A stretch of DNA of 64,000 nucleotides from Winogradskyella psychrotolerans (GCF_018860545.1 NZ_JAHKPN010000012.1:1-64000), one strand, 5' to 3'; counted from the first letter of the stretch, positions 1-9,605 are shown. Notes: generated by a model from the letters alone, not told the origin. Made by a program: numbers and translations.

Positions 1-751
1 ACACCGAGTCTAACTTATACAAATGGGTTTCAATAGTGTTTCGAAGAGGGCTAATTTTAGTTTGATACGCATTTGTTTTTTCCTTTAGATGTAGCGCTTC
101 ATTATAGCTTAGCAATAAACGCGATCTGTAGTAGCGCATCCAACCATAGCGCATAGCTTCATCAGTTTCATTAGTTATTGGTTGTAATTTCTGCTTTATT
201 TTTTCAACCTCTATCGCAGCTTTATCATAAAACCCTAAAGCTGTATAGATTCTAAATTTTCGCTGGTACAACCACGTATGCCTACTGGCGCGAATATAAT
301 CGTAGTCGTTGAGTAGTCGTTCTGCCTTTGCTGCGACCGACAGTGCTTTTTTATACCGTCGTAAACTGTAATATCTAGTGAGTAAATCATAAAGAATATT
401 ATAATTGGTGTTAATAACACCTGCACTCTTTTCGCTTGGGATATATTTTAAGGAGGCTTCAAAACCTTTAATTGATTCTAAGTAGTTCGCAAATTTATTA
501 TTAGCATAGCCAATGTAGGCTGTAATTCTGGCAAAAGTTATACTGTCTTGAGCACTTTTTAAGGCAATGGTCTTTGCATGTTCGCTTAAAGTAATAATCC
601 CAGCATAATCTTTGGCTTTATAAAGTAGGGCTTGCTGTGCATATATACTATCGAGTTCTTGAGATTGAGAAACCTCTTGAGCATAAACGCCAGAACATAA
701 CAATAGCAAAATTGCTACAACAGACTTAAATATAATTTTGAAAACAAACAA
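1..751 (-). CDS. Exported TPR-type helical repeat protein, N-terminal part (gene runs off the window)
   Basis: Minus-strand reading frame open from 751 to the window edge, so the C-terminus is missing. An in-frame TAA (752-754) lies directly before a TTG codon at 749-751, and no ATG occurs near the N-terminus, so TTG is the likely start. Residues 1-24 form a signal peptide (hydrophobic run ending SGVYA, cleavage before QEVS). The rest is helical with TPR-like periodicity (YKAKDY, YLESIKGFEASLKY, RYKKALSVAAKAERLL, FYDKAAIEVEK). In Bacteroidota such N-termini often precede a sensor histidine kinase, a LuxR-type or a CHAT domain; which one applies cannot be seen here. The TPR call is by pattern only. 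Confidence 0.7.
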   Translation of the reverse strand, partial: MFVFKIIFKSVVAILLLLCSGVYAQEVSQSQELDSIYAQQALLYKAKDYAGIITLSEHAKTIALKSAQDSITFARITAYIGYANNKFANYLESIKGFEASLKYIPSEKSAGVINTNYNILYDLLTRYYSLRRYKKALSVAAKAERLLNDYDYIRASRHTWLYQRKFRIYTALGFYDKAAIEVEKIKQKLQPITNETDEAMRYGWMRYYRSRLLLSYNEALHLKEKTNAYQTKISPLRNTIETHLYKLDSV

Positions 752-869
752 TTAATTCGTGTTTTTTAAGTTTAAGACCTCACACTTAAACCATTAAGAA
801 TAAGTAATAATACTATTTTTTTTGTTTTTATGCTATTACTTCTTGTGAAGTTAATCCTTCTATTTGGTC

Positions 870-1439
870 TTAAAGCTGATAATGTTGAGCAATTTCAATG
901 GCAATAGCTTTTGTTTCTTTTCCAGTATTAGTTGTACGACCTCGATTTGGTGGTGTAATGTTATACATCACACCTTCTTTTAAAATCTGTAACTGAAACA
1001 TATTACCAATAAAAACAGCTCTGTCTCCTAAACCTTCAACTTCTTGATATAATGTAGGATTGCGCTTTGGATTATATTGCCAAAATGGATCTTTCATGTT
1101 ATTGATATTAGCTGTAACTAAGCCTTCCCAAAATTGATATTCTTTTTCTCCATAAAACAATTTAACTTTACAATGTAAAATACCACCAGAACCATCATCA
1201 ATTGGTTCTATTTCTATTTTTTTACCGTCAGGATTATACTTTAAAATTAAATCTTCAGGAAAATCATTGCATAGTTTCTTCTTTATTGACGCTATATCTA
1301 TAGCCTTTGTTTTCGACTGAGACGTTAATGCTGGCTCATCTCCTAAATTAGTATCATTTTTAGCTTCCTTATTCTGGCCACATGAAGTAACCATTAAAAC
1401 CGTGATTAATAACAGTTGTATATTCTTTATAATTTTCAT
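870..1439 (-). CDS. Lipoprotein of unknown function, 189 aa
   Basis: Signal peptide with lipobox ending VTSC (lipidated Cys20), so a membrane-anchored periplasmic or outer-membrane lipoprotein. The mature part has two further cysteines (in KKLCND and ILHCKV) and a C-terminal helix KAIAIEIAQHY. The architecture matches the neighbouring 213-aa lipoprotein: cysteine near the start of the domain, a second cysteine in a strand, an aromatic strand with GLGDRAVF, then a YxIxP strand and a final alanine-rich helix. This is reminiscent of DUF3558-type lipoproteins, but that is only a resemblance. It lies 12 bp after the neighbour on the same strand, so is probably co-transcribed. Function unknown. Confidence 0.75.
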   Translation of the reverse strand: MKIIKNIQLLLITVLMVTSCGQNKEAKNDTNLGDEPALTSQSKTKAIDIASIKKKLCNDFPEDLILKYNPDGKKIEIEPIDDGSGGILHCKVKLFYGEKEYQFWEGLVTANINNMKDPFWQYNPKRNPTLYQEVEGLGDRAVFIGNMFQLQILKEGVMYNITPPNRGRTTNTGKETKAIAIEIAQHYQL

Positions 1440-1451
1440 TGAAGTCTAATT

Positions 1452-2093
1452 TTATTTTATGAATCCTGAAGCCTTAGCCATAGCAATCGCTACGTTTTTG
1501 TAATCTCTATTTTTGGCGACTTCAGCTTGATTCAATTTATTTTTAATAGGATAAATACTTAGTATATACCCTTTAAATTTAATTTTGAGTTCTACTTTTT
1601 TCGAATTCCAAACAGCTGCCATTCCCATATCACTAACCCACTCCGAAGATTTAGAAATTGATTTATTTAGCGCCCAAGCCTCTTCCCATTCTTCACCATT
1701 GCCTGCAGCCTTTGCTACGTCATACGCCATTTCATCTTTTCTAATTTCGCGTTGAATATTCAGCGAGCCCTTTAACCACTGAAAATCATTTTCACCGTCT
1801 TTAATATAAAATAAGCACATAGGTTCCATATCTTTTTTATACCTATCAGAGGTTGTAGGATCTTCAATATGTACCTTGTCAGAAGAAACATCGTAGAGCT
1901 TGGCAATAGCACTCGCAGATATATGTTTACAAGCACTCATACCCTTAGCATAGTTAATGAGATTACCTTTAAAATTGGTATTCACAAAGCTTGTATCGTT
2001 CATTTCAGCAACGTTCGCCACTTTTTTATCTCCTAAACATGAGGACATCAATAGGGTGAATAGACTTAAATTTAATAACAGTTTCATTTTCAT
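1452..2093 (-). CDS. Lipoprotein of unknown function, 213 aa, probable paralogue of the next gene downstream
   Basis: Lipobox ends MSSC (Cys19) after a short hydrophobic signal. The mature protein has cysteines in MSACKH and PMCLFY, a central helical acidic stretch (KAAGNGEEWEEAW), a strand with MGMAAVWN and the C-terminal pattern YILSIYPI followed by NVAIAMAKA. The same order of elements occurs in the 189-aa lipoprotein downstream (870-1439), suggesting an old tandem duplication. It lies 9 bp after the large T9SS cargo gene, in one minus-strand series that may begin at the DUF4412 gene (start 6511). No function can be assigned. Confidence 0.75.
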   Translation of the reverse strand: MKMKLLLNLSLFTLLMSSCLGDKKVANVAEMNDTSFVNTNFKGNLINYAKGMSACKHISASAIAKLYDVSSDKVHIEDPTTSDRYKKDMEPMCLFYIKDGENDFQWLKGSLNIQREIRKDEMAYDVAKAAGNGEEWEEAWALNKSISKSSEWVSDMGMAAVWNSKKVELKIKFKGYILSIYPIKNKLNQAEVAKNRDYKNVAIAMAKASGFIK

Positions 2094-2102
2094 AAGTATC
2101 GT

Positions 2103-5075
2103 TTATTGAATGATTAATTTTTTAGTTATTGAATGCTGTTCTCCTTTAATTTTTATCAAGTAAATGCCTTTTGAAAGTGACGTCGTCGAAATAGAATGAC
2201 TAAGGTTTTGAATTCCTGATTGCGCCAAGATAACTTTACCAGTCATATCAAAGATTTCATAACGAGTAATGATTTTATCAGAAGTAATAGTCACCTTATC
2301 TTTTGCTGGATTGGGATGAAGCTTTATCTCATTAGACTCATGTTTTATGGTGTCTAAAGATAATACCGATGTATCTTGAACATTAAGCACAAAATCACCT
2401 TCTTGATTTAAAGTAGATGATCTACCCGATACTGATGCCTCCAACCATACTTGTAAATAATAGGTTTGCCCTGCATTTAAGTTATTAATCTGTAATTCGT
2501 CTTGGGCACAATCCAGCGGACTTTGGGCCAAACAATCTTCATAAATGGCAACTTTTGCAGTTGCTACAGGAACACCTAGCGTCATCGTAACACTTCCACT
2601 TGCTGGTGCTATAAATTGAAACCATACATCCAATATAACAATACCTTCTTGTTGACAAGCAGGATTAAAATCACTAGACGTGCTATTTACTGTAGTACCT
2701 GGTGTATCTTGCCCTAATGTAATTGAAGTGGCGTCTACACAATCATCATTCTCTGGTGAACAACTGGTACTAAAAGTCGTTTGTGAATCTATAGCTGTCC
2801 AATTTAACTCACTGTAATCAGAATCATCAACTTGAATACAGGTTAAGTTTGGGTTTTGAGTCGCATCAAAAAAAACACCGCTTATACTTGTATTATTTCC
2901 ATTTTGAAGGTTTAAACTTACCAAGTCATTTTCTGAACATAGCACCTGAATTAAAGCTAAGTTTTGTGATAAATCTAATTCTGATAAGTCATTTTGAAAT
3001 ATGACAAATTCTGATAAAGCTGGTAGAACAGAGGTATCTATTTCTGATAATGAATTACTATGTAGATATAATTTTGATAGGGAAGTATGGTTTGATAAAT
3101 CAATACTTGTAATTTCATTATCACTTAGTATTAAGGTTTGTAAATTACTATTATTTGAAACATCTATGCTCGTTAAATTATTTTGAGTTAATACTAAACC
3201 TGTCAATGCTGTATTTTGACTCACATCGATAGTTGCTATCGTATTGTTTACAGCGAATAAATTCAATAAATCCGTAAAATATGCAATACCTGTAAGATCA
3301 GATATATTTTCATCGCTTACATCTAGGCTAGTAATACCTATAGCATCACTTTGAAGCATTTGGCCATTAACTACACCATCTGTATCGATATTTAAATCGA
3401 TTAATGCTTGTTCAAAATTTGAATCTGGAATCGAAATAAAATTAGACACCGTAGCGGTTGTAAAATTTAAGACATTAGACCAACTACTATTATTATTTAA
3501 GTTACAAATGCTTCTTACATAAACATCATAAGTTGTGTTCGCATCAAGATCAGTAAGGTTTAAAGTGGTACCAACAATACTTCCTGAGGGAACTGTTTCA
3601 TTATCTGGAAGTGATTCATCTAAAATTACTACATACTCATATCCATTTGTAGGTACTTCCACTGGTTCTGTCCAAGATATATTCGCAGTTGAATCTGTAA
3701 CATTAACCAGTGTAAGATTTTCGGGTTTATTACAATCCGAAATTTCGCTAAAAACAAAGTTATCTAAATTTAGTACTGTAAAAGTTGCTGTCTGACCAAG
3801 CCTTACCGCAAAAAAAGAATCCGTTCCGGAAGGAATATTCAGTTCAATATTTTCATACTCATTTGTACTTAAAGTTATTGTTTGCAATACAGTAAATGTT
3901 AAAATGTCTGTAGGGTTAGTCATTGTACCAATTTCTAATTCTTTGTTCGGTGACCCTTTCACACCAAATTCAACTTTAACACCATCGGTAATTAATTCAT
4001 TTATTGCTGGTGAAACTAACATATAATCACCAAAAATGTCTACGACATTCTTAAGAACATAGCAGCCCTCACCAGATTGTGCGTCAGGGTTATTTGGAAA
4101 ATTAGAAATATAAGTACCTCCACTAGATGCGTCCCCAGAGTTAAAAGAATTCCAGCATGAAGGATAGTTTGGGTTAGCAGTAGATCCAGAAGTTAACCCC
4201 TCAAAGTTTTCACTAAAAGGAATAGACACAAAACATGGTGCCTGAAAACCAATCCCATTTGACCATTCGCTTTTTAAACTACCACAATTACCTCTAACAA
4301 ACGCATAATAAATTTGCCCTGCAATTAAGTCGGTTACATTTACTGTTGTGACTTCTGCTGCAACTGAACCAAGTGGACTTGATGTAGATTCCGGAATTAT
4401 ATTTTCTGCAGTTAAAATATAATCATAACCATTAATAGCTGTAGTTTCCGTTTCCCAAGATAGTGTTGCCGATGTACTTGTAATACCAGAAACCGTTAAA
4501 TTTTCTGGAACAATACAACTTGGCATAGCTGTAAAACTAAAATCATCTAAATTTAAACTAACCTGAGTTGAAATTACTCCATGTCTAACAGCGAAATAAG
4601 AGTCTGTTCCTTGAGGAATATTAATTTGCACATCTTCGTAGTTATTGTTTGAAGTTAAAATTTTTGTATCTAATAGATTAAATGTAGAAGCATCAGAAGG
4701 GTCAGCCATTGTACCGATTTGCAATTCTTCTCCCGTTAAGCCGCTCACACTAAAGTTAACCAGAATACCTGTAGTTGTTAATTCAGAAATTTCAGGCGAG
4801 ATTAGCATATAATCTCCATCTGAATCAACACCACTATGCAGACGATAATATTTTGCACCTGACTGTGCTGAACTTAAATTAGCTCTCACATAAGTATATC
4901 CGCCCATACCTGAGTTTAAATAAAACCATCCTTCTGGTGCATTAGGACTAGATGTACCTCCTGCCTCCGAACTTTCAAAATCTTCAGTAAATGGAATATT
5001 AAATGTTTGCGCACTAACATTGATCATAAATAGCAATAAAGTGCATATTGGTAGTATTTTTTTAATCATAATCAT
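2103..5075 (-). CDS. Secreted T9SS cargo with two adhesin-like domains, two fibronectin III domains and leucine-rich repeats
   Basis: 990-aa secreted surface protein. Signal peptide residues 1-22 (ends VSA, then QTF). Two copies of a jelly-roll/cleaved-adhesin-like domain (each opens FxEDFE or FSENFEG and contains GDYMLISPEI or GDYMLVSPAI and a D-SFFAVR strand), each followed by a fibronectin III domain (SATLSWETE, ANISWTEP). Next come short leucine-rich repeats of the form LTSIDVSNNSNLQTLILSDN (about 560-760), a carbohydrate-binding/pre-peptidase-like beta domain opening NDDCVDATSI, and a C-terminal Por secretion tail (LHPNPAKDKVTI to KGIYLIKIKG). The tail is the T9SS type A sorting signal, so the protein should be exported to the surface or medium. 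Ligand unknown. Confidence 0.9.
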   Translation of the reverse strand: MIMIKKILPICTLLLFMINVSAQTFNIPFTEDFESSEAGGTSSPNAPEGWFYLNSGMGGYTYVRANLSSAQSGAKYYRLHSGVDSDGDYMLISPEISELTTTGILVNFSVSGLTGEELQIGTMADPSDASTFNLLDTKILTSNNNYEDVQINIPQGTDSYFAVRHGVISTQVSLNLDDFSFTAMPSCIVPENLTVSGITSTSATLSWETETTAINGYDYILTAENIIPESTSSPLGSVAAEVTTVNVTDLIAGQIYYAFVRGNCGSLKSEWSNGIGFQAPCFVSIPFSENFEGLTSGSTANPNYPSCWNSFNSGDASSGGTYISNFPNNPDAQSGEGCYVLKNVVDIFGDYMLVSPAINELITDGVKVEFGVKGSPNKELEIGTMTNPTDILTFTVLQTITLSTNEYENIELNIPSGTDSFFAVRLGQTATFTVLNLDNFVFSEISDCNKPENLTLVNVTDSTANISWTEPVEVPTNGYEYVVILDESLPDNETVPSGSIVGTTLNLTDLDANTTYDVYVRSICNLNNNSSWSNVLNFTTATVSNFISIPDSNFEQALIDLNIDTDGVVNGQMLQSDAIGITSLDVSDENISDLTGIAYFTDLLNLFAVNNTIATIDVSQNTALTGLVLTQNNLTSIDVSNNSNLQTLILSDNEITSIDLSNHTSLSKLYLHSNSLSEIDTSVLPALSEFVIFQNDLSELDLSQNLALIQVLCSENDLVSLNLQNGNNTSISGVFFDATQNPNLTCIQVDDSDYSELNWTAIDSQTTFSTSCSPENDDCVDATSITLGQDTPGTTVNSTSSDFNPACQQEGIVILDVWFQFIAPASGSVTMTLGVPVATAKVAIYEDCLAQSPLDCAQDELQINNLNAGQTYYLQVWLEASVSGRSSTLNQEGDFVLNVQDTSVLSLDTIKHESNEIKLHPNPAKDKVTITSDKIITRYEIFDMTGKVILAQSGIQNLSHSISTTSLSKGIYLIKIKGEQHSITKKLIIQ

Positions 5076-5092
5076 TGGTTTTTAAATTGGGG

Positions 5093-6511
5093 TTAAAACA
5101 TTTTTTTATAATCCTTTGGATTGATTGTCTTATCAATGTTATCGTTTATGGCAATAGTTTCACTTGTCATGTTACCATCTTTAGATTGAATAGTGTATTC
5201 CATAATATAGCCTTTAAGAATCGCTTCATTTTGAATAAACCAATTTGGCAGATTAATTTCTGGTGCCACCCAAAGTGTCATTTTAACCTCACTGTCGGAC
5301 ATCACATACTCATAACAGATTGCACCAAGTATCGTTTTAGTTTTTCCTGTCTTTTTAATTTTAGAATAGTCGTAATTCGCCATTTGGTCGGTAGGATTTT
5401 GCATTTGCTGTCCGCCCATCATATTTTGGGACATTTGCATTTTCATACCAGCAGTATCCACAAAAATGTGAGAATTTCCATCATCCATAACGATTACAGA
5501 CTCTCCTTGCATTTCTTCATCCGAATAATCACTCATATCAACCATTAAGCCCATATAGTCTTCATTAGGATTTAACAAATAAGACATCTTATAGGTTTCG
5601 TTAGCATCATCAATATTGGTGACCTTAACTTTAGTTTCAAACGTAAATTGATACACCCCAGCAACTGCGGTTGAATTGGTGTTTTGTTGTTCCGAGCCAC
5701 TCCATCTGTTTTCATTAGGCTCTTCTGTTTTAACCACTGAGGTTTGGTTAAAAAATTCTGGACTTTCAGCATCAATACCTCCTATTACGGTAGATTCAAA
5801 ATAGGTTTCAGAATAGTCTTCAGAGTTAGCACTGTGCCTTAGTATTTTTTTTAAACTTACTTTTCCATCAAACGAAATTTGAATAGCGCCTTCCGTTAGC
5901 ACATCGATAGTGACTTGTCCTTTAGAAACATTGTAACTTTGATAATTATCGGAAACTGCTTTTTTAAAATCGTCTCCAGAATCTTCGTAATGCAACAAGT
6001 CGGGATCGTACGATAATTTGAGCGTAGCTTCTTCAGGAATTTTAAAACTGCGCTTTACATCCTTAGTATCTGCTTCTGCATCATGTCTTAAATTCGCTTC
6101 GGTAGGGATGGTAAGCACAAAGCCATCATGTATATCGGCATCATGAGACCACCACGATCCTGTAATATGCCATTGTGAATTGGTTTGTGTTGCTTTTATT
6201 CTTCCCACTTCAGGAATCTGAACTGCACCAAAAGTATTGGCATGGGTAATAATGACATCGCCGTAATCCGTATTTGGACTTGCTATTTCTAATGATTTCT
6301 CAGGTTCGTCGGAAGATTTTGGGGTGTCCTTTTTCTTTTCAGACGTAACATCATCAATCGTTTTATCTATCGTTTTATCAATTTTTGCTTCCGCTTTTCG
6401 TTCTAATTTCTTTTCAACTTTATTTTTTAGCTTTTTTAATAATTGCGCTTCAACAGGCTGAACAGCAGAAAATAGCATTAATACTAAAACGTATTTTAAA
6501 AGTGTTTTCAT
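5093..6511 (-). CDS. Exported DUF4412-type protein, 472 aa
   Basis: Signal peptide residues 1-22 (ends PVEA, then QLL). A lysine-rich coiled-coil-prone stretch follows, with a repeated KIDKTID unit. The C-terminal third has the DUF4412 pattern: a strand YKMSYLLN, methionine-rich MKMQMSQNMMGGQQMQ, then KTILGAICYEYVM and MTLWVAPEINLPNW. DUF4412 proteins are periplasmic or outer-membrane beta proteins of unknown role in Bacteroidota. The gene is divergent from the sigma-factor gene at 6627 and 17 bp upstream of the T9SS cargo gene, so it may head the minus-strand series down to 870. Methionine-rich runs could hint at metal binding; this is speculation. Confidence 0.8.
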   Translation of the reverse strand: MKTLLKYVLVLMLFSAVQPVEAQLLKKLKNKVEKKLERKAEAKIDKTIDKTIDDVTSEKKKDTPKSSDEPEKSLEIASPNTDYGDVIITHANTFGAVQIPEVGRIKATQTNSQWHITGSWWSHDADIHDGFVLTIPTEANLRHDAEADTKDVKRSFKIPEEATLKLSYDPDLLHYEDSGDDFKKAVSDNYQSYNVSKGQVTIDVLTEGAIQISFDGKVSLKKILRHSANSEDYSETYFESTVIGGIDAESPEFFNQTSVVKTEEPNENRWSGSEQQNTNSTAVAGVYQFTFETKVKVTNIDDANETYKMSYLLNPNEDYMGLMVDMSDYSDEEMQGESVIVMDDGNSHIFVDTAGMKMQMSQNMMGGQQMQNPTDQMANYDYSKIKKTGKTKTILGAICYEYVMSDSEVKMTLWVAPEINLPNWFIQNEAILKGYIMEYTIQSKDGNMTSETIAINDNIDKTINPKDYKKMF

Positions 6512-6626
6512 TGTTTTTATGAATTGATTACACTTTTAGTTCCTCTAACATTACAAACATTAACAAACCATTTAAAAAAAATTATATTTGTTTTATTGTT
6601 AATGTTTTAGTCTTCGAGATAACTAA

Positions 6627-7172
6627 ATGAAAAACACGCTTAGCGACAACGATTTACAACGACAACTTAGAGCCGATGATAAAAAAGCTCTAGAAAGCGT
6701 GTATCTGAGTTATAAGCAAGCGTTTTTAAATTATGCCAAGCGCTACGACATAGCGACTTCTGATGTCTTAGACATATACCAAGACGCCATTATTGCGATG
6801 CACCAAAATTTTGTAACGTCGCAATTAGAGCTGCAGAACAGTACCATTAAAACGTACCTCTTTGGCATAGGAAAAAATAAAATATTTAAAACATTAAAAG
6901 CACAGCAACGTGTTATCAGAGTAGACGTTGAAAACGACAACTATACAGAAATTAAGATAGAAGAAGAATTACCTACAGCAAACCAACACGCTTTAGCGAA
7001 ACGACTTAGCGAACTATCTGAAACCTGTAAAACAGTACTTCAACTATTTTATTACAGAAATTTAACGATTGAAGAAATTGTGGATGCTACCCATTATAAA
7101 GATGCAAATACGGTGAGAAGTCATAAATCACGATGCTTAAAGCATTTAAAAACGTTGTTTAAAGTAAACTAA
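6627..7172 (+). CDS. ECF-type RNA polymerase sigma factor
   Basis: 181 aa with the two-domain ECF layout: region 2 at about residues 25-95 (YKQAFLNYAKR, DVLDIYQDAIIAMHQN, TYLFGIGKNKIF) and region 4 at about 125-178 (LSELSETCKTVLQLFYYRNLTIEEI, then NTVRSHKSRCLKHL as recognition helix). It directs RNA polymerase to a dedicated promoter set. It overlaps the next gene by 1 nt (TAATG), so translation is coupled to a membrane TPR protein that is the likely anti-sigma or regulator. A similar pair lies on the minus strand at 28232-29564. Target promoters near this copy were not recognised. Confidence 0.88.
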   Translation: MKNTLSDNDLQRQLRADDKKALESVYLSYKQAFLNYAKRYDIATSDVLDIYQDAIIAMHQNFVTSQLELQNSTIKTYLFGIGKNKIFKTLKAQQRVIRVDVENDNYTEIKIEEELPTANQHALAKRLSELSETCKTVLQLFYYRNLTIEEIVDATHYKDANTVRSHKSRCLKHLKTLFKVN

Positions 7173-7885
7173 TGAATAACGAAACACTCATACAAGACTA
7201 TATTGCAAATCGGCTTTCTACTAACGAAAGAGCTGAAGTTGAGCATTTGTTAGAAACAGATTCAGATTTTAAAGCTGAATTTGAGTCTCATAAAGATATG
7301 GCTGTGGCTTTTAAAATCGCTGAAGCCAAACATCTAAAATCACACTTTCAGCAATTAGAAAACACCCTTCCTAAAGAAAAATCGAATTTTAAAACAGTTA
7401 AATATGCCGCTTTGGCTATTGCAAGTGTATTAGTTATTGGACTATGCTATAACATCTTCAACACAACATCTGGTAACGATTTATTTGAAGACCATTTTGA
7501 AATTTCACCAAATACGTATCAACCCGTAACCCGATCAAATAATTCTGATAAGGATAATACTGCTTTTATAGCATATGAAAACGGAAACTATGAATTGGCT
7601 GAAAATGAATTTGAAACACTATTAGAAATAAATAACAATCCTAATATCCGTTATTATTACGCAGCGTCTTTACTCAACCAATCGAAATACGAGTTGGCTT
7701 TAAAACAATTTAAAATCTTAAATCAACTCGATTTTGACTATACGGACGAATCGCTTTGGTACACCGCCTTAATCTATATTAGAACTGAAGATTATGATAA
7801 TGCTAAAGCGCAATTAAAAAGACTGAACTCTAAGAATTCTGTATTTAAAACTAAAGAAAGAAAAGTGCTTTTAGAAAAATTGTAA
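7172..7885 (+). CDS. Membrane-anchored TPR protein, putative regulator (anti-sigma-like) of the adjacent sigma factor
   Basis: 237 aa. N-terminal cytosolic helical part (ETLIQDYIANRLSTNER...LLETDSDFKAEFE) resembling the small anti-sigma domains of Bacteroidota. One transmembrane helix at about 70-90 (YAALAIASVLVIGLCYNIF), then an extracytoplasmic part with TPR-like helices (AFIAYENGNYELAENEFETLLE, YYAASLLNQSKYELALKQF). The order (cytosolic helix, TM, FEISPNTY strand, TPRs) is shared with the 248-aa protein at 28232-28978, which also sits beside a sigma gene. Start ATG overlaps the sigma stop by 1 nt. The anti-sigma role is inferred from context, not shown. Confidence 0.8.
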   Translation: MNNETLIQDYIANRLSTNERAEVEHLLETDSDFKAEFESHKDMAVAFKIAEAKHLKSHFQQLENTLPKEKSNFKTVKYAALAIASVLVIGLCYNIFNTTSGNDLFEDHFEISPNTYQPVTRSNNSDKDNTAFIAYENGNYELAENEFETLLEINNNPNIRYYYAASLLNQSKYELALKQFKILNQLDFDYTDESLWYTALIYIRTEDYDNAKAQLKRLNSKNSVFKTKERKVLLEKL

Positions 7886-7892
7886 AAGGCTG

Positions 7893-9524
7893 TTATAAAT
7901 CCAAACCTTTTAAACTCTCTACCCTATTTCTTGCCAAGAAGTCATCAATCGTTTCAAAATGTTCAACAACGCGTTTTTCTTTAAACTCAAACACCTTATT
8001 TGAGAGTCCTTGTAAGAAATCCCTATCGTGAGACACAAGAATTAAAGTCCCATCAAAATTCTGTAAAGCTTCTTTTAAAACATCCTTCGATTTTAAATCT
8101 AAGTGATTGGTAGGCTCATCGAGAATTAATAAGTTCACAGGTTCTAATAAGAGTTTCACCATCGCCAATCTGGTTTTTTCACCACCAGACAACACACTGA
8201 CTTTTTTCTCAACATCATCTCCTCTAAACATAAAACCACCCAAAATACTTTTAATCTGCGTGCGTACATCACCTTGTGCCACATCATCAACGGTTTGAAA
8301 AATGGTTAAGCTCTCATCTAACAAAGCCGCTTGGTTTTGGGCAAAATACCCAACCTTTACATTATGACCTAAAGCGCAAGTCCCTTCCACATCTATTTCT
8401 CCCAAAATAGCTTTAATCATCGTGGACTTCCCTTCTCCATTTCGACCTACAAAACAGACCTTCTCACCTCTTGCAATAGACATGTTAGCATCTTTAAATA
8501 CCATATGGTCATCATAAGATTTAGAAACATCCTTTACCGTCACCGGATAATCACCAGAACGCTGTGTTGCTGGAAAACGTAATTTTAAAGCTGACGTATC
8601 AATCTCATCAATTTCAATAAGCTCTAACTTTTCGAGCATGCGCTCACGAGACGTTACTTGGTTGGTTTTAGAATACGTCCCTTTAAAACGCTCAATAAAT
8701 TGCATATTGTCTGCAATAAATTTCTGTTGTTCTTGGTAGGCTTTTACTTGATGTACACGCCGGTCTTCACGCAATTGAAGATAATGGGTATAATTAGCTT
8801 TATAATCGTAAATACGACCCATCGTCACTTCAATCGTTCTATTGGTAATATTATCTACAAACGCTCTATCATGAGAAATAACGACAACAGCATTGGCTTT
8901 ATTCAGTAAAAAATCTTCTAACCAAATGACGGACTCAATATCAATATGGTTGGTAGGCTCATCTAATAAAATCAAATCAGGCTTTTGCAATAAAATCTTA
9001 GCCAATTCTATTCGCATACGGTAACCTCCAGAAAACTCATTAGTTTGTCTCGTAAAATCGGCTTGTTTAAAACCTAAACCTTTCAATGCTTTTTCAACTT
9101 CAGCATCATAGTTAACATCTTCCAAAGCGTAATATTTCTCACCTAAATCAGAAACACGCTCAATGATTTTCATGTACTCGTCAGATTCGTAATCGGTTCG
9201 CGTTTCCAATTGCTTGTTGAGGTCTTCCATTTCGTCACGCATTTCGTAAACATGTTTAAAAGCTTTAGAAGCTTCATCAAAAACCGTCGTATTATCTTCC
9301 GTTAACAAATGTTGAGGCAAATAAGCGATAACAGCATCTTTTGGACATCTTACATTACCACGAGTCGCACTTTGTACACCTGCGATAATTTTCATCATGG
9401 TCGATTTTCCCGCACCATTTTTGCCCATTAAGGCAATTTTGTCATTCGGATTAATCGTGAATGACACATCACTAAACAAGGTGTGACCACTAAATTCTAC
9501 CGCCAAATTATCTACTGAAATCAT
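7893..9524 (-). CDS. ABC-F family ATPase (YbiT/YkpA-like)
   Basis: 543 aa soluble protein with two ABC cassettes and no membrane segment. Cassette 1: Walker A GKNGAGKST, signature FSGGYRMRIELAK, Walker B LILLDEPTNHID. Cassette 2: Walker A GRNGEGKST, signature LSGGEKTRLAMVK, Walker B LLILDEPTNHLD. A charged helical linker of the P-site tRNA interaction type lies between them. Length and spacing fit the YbiT/YkpA branch of translation-associated ABC-F proteins, which act on ribosomes. Convergent with the upstream plus-strand TPR gene, with 7 bp between stops. A TAGTTTTG -7 box lies about 20 bp upstream of the start. Confidence 0.93.
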   Translation of the reverse strand: MISVDNLAVEFSGHTLFSDVSFTINPNDKIALMGKNGAGKSTMMKIIAGVQSATRGNVRCPKDAVIAYLPQHLLTEDNTTVFDEASKAFKHVYEMRDEMEDLNKQLETRTDYESDEYMKIIERVSDLGEKYYALEDVNYDAEVEKALKGLGFKQADFTRQTNEFSGGYRMRIELAKILLQKPDLILLDEPTNHIDIESVIWLEDFLLNKANAVVVISHDRAFVDNITNRTIEVTMGRIYDYKANYTHYLQLREDRRVHQVKAYQEQQKFIADNMQFIERFKGTYSKTNQVTSRERMLEKLELIEIDEIDTSALKLRFPATQRSGDYPVTVKDVSKSYDDHMVFKDANMSIARGEKVCFVGRNGEGKSTMIKAILGEIDVEGTCALGHNVKVGYFAQNQAALLDESLTIFQTVDDVAQGDVRTQIKSILGGFMFRGDDVEKKVSVLSGGEKTRLAMVKLLLEPVNLLILDEPTNHLDLKSKDVLKEALQNFDGTLILVSHDRDFLQGLSNKVFEFKEKRVVEHFETIDDFLARNRVESLKGLDL

Positions 9525-9543
9525 AATCTAAATTTTGAAGCTG

Positions 9544-9551
9544 CAAAACTA
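9544..9551 (-). promoter_or_regulatory. Likely -7 box for the ABC-F gene
   Basis: Minus strand reads TAGTTTTG followed by C, fitting the Bacteroidota -7 consensus TAnnTTTG and the TTTGC form seen at other starts in this window. No good -33 TTTG was found at the usual 19-nt spacing. Confidence 0.45.
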
Positions 9552-9605
9552 CTAAATGGAATGTCATTATTTATACATATAACGAAAATTGTATAAGGTC
9601 CTATT

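Noticed and set aside
5075..5548. 157-aa open frame on the plus strand inside the DUF4412 gene
   Set aside because: It lies opposite the real minus-strand gene, is rich in His/Phe/Ile as expected of an antisense frame and has no domain or signal.
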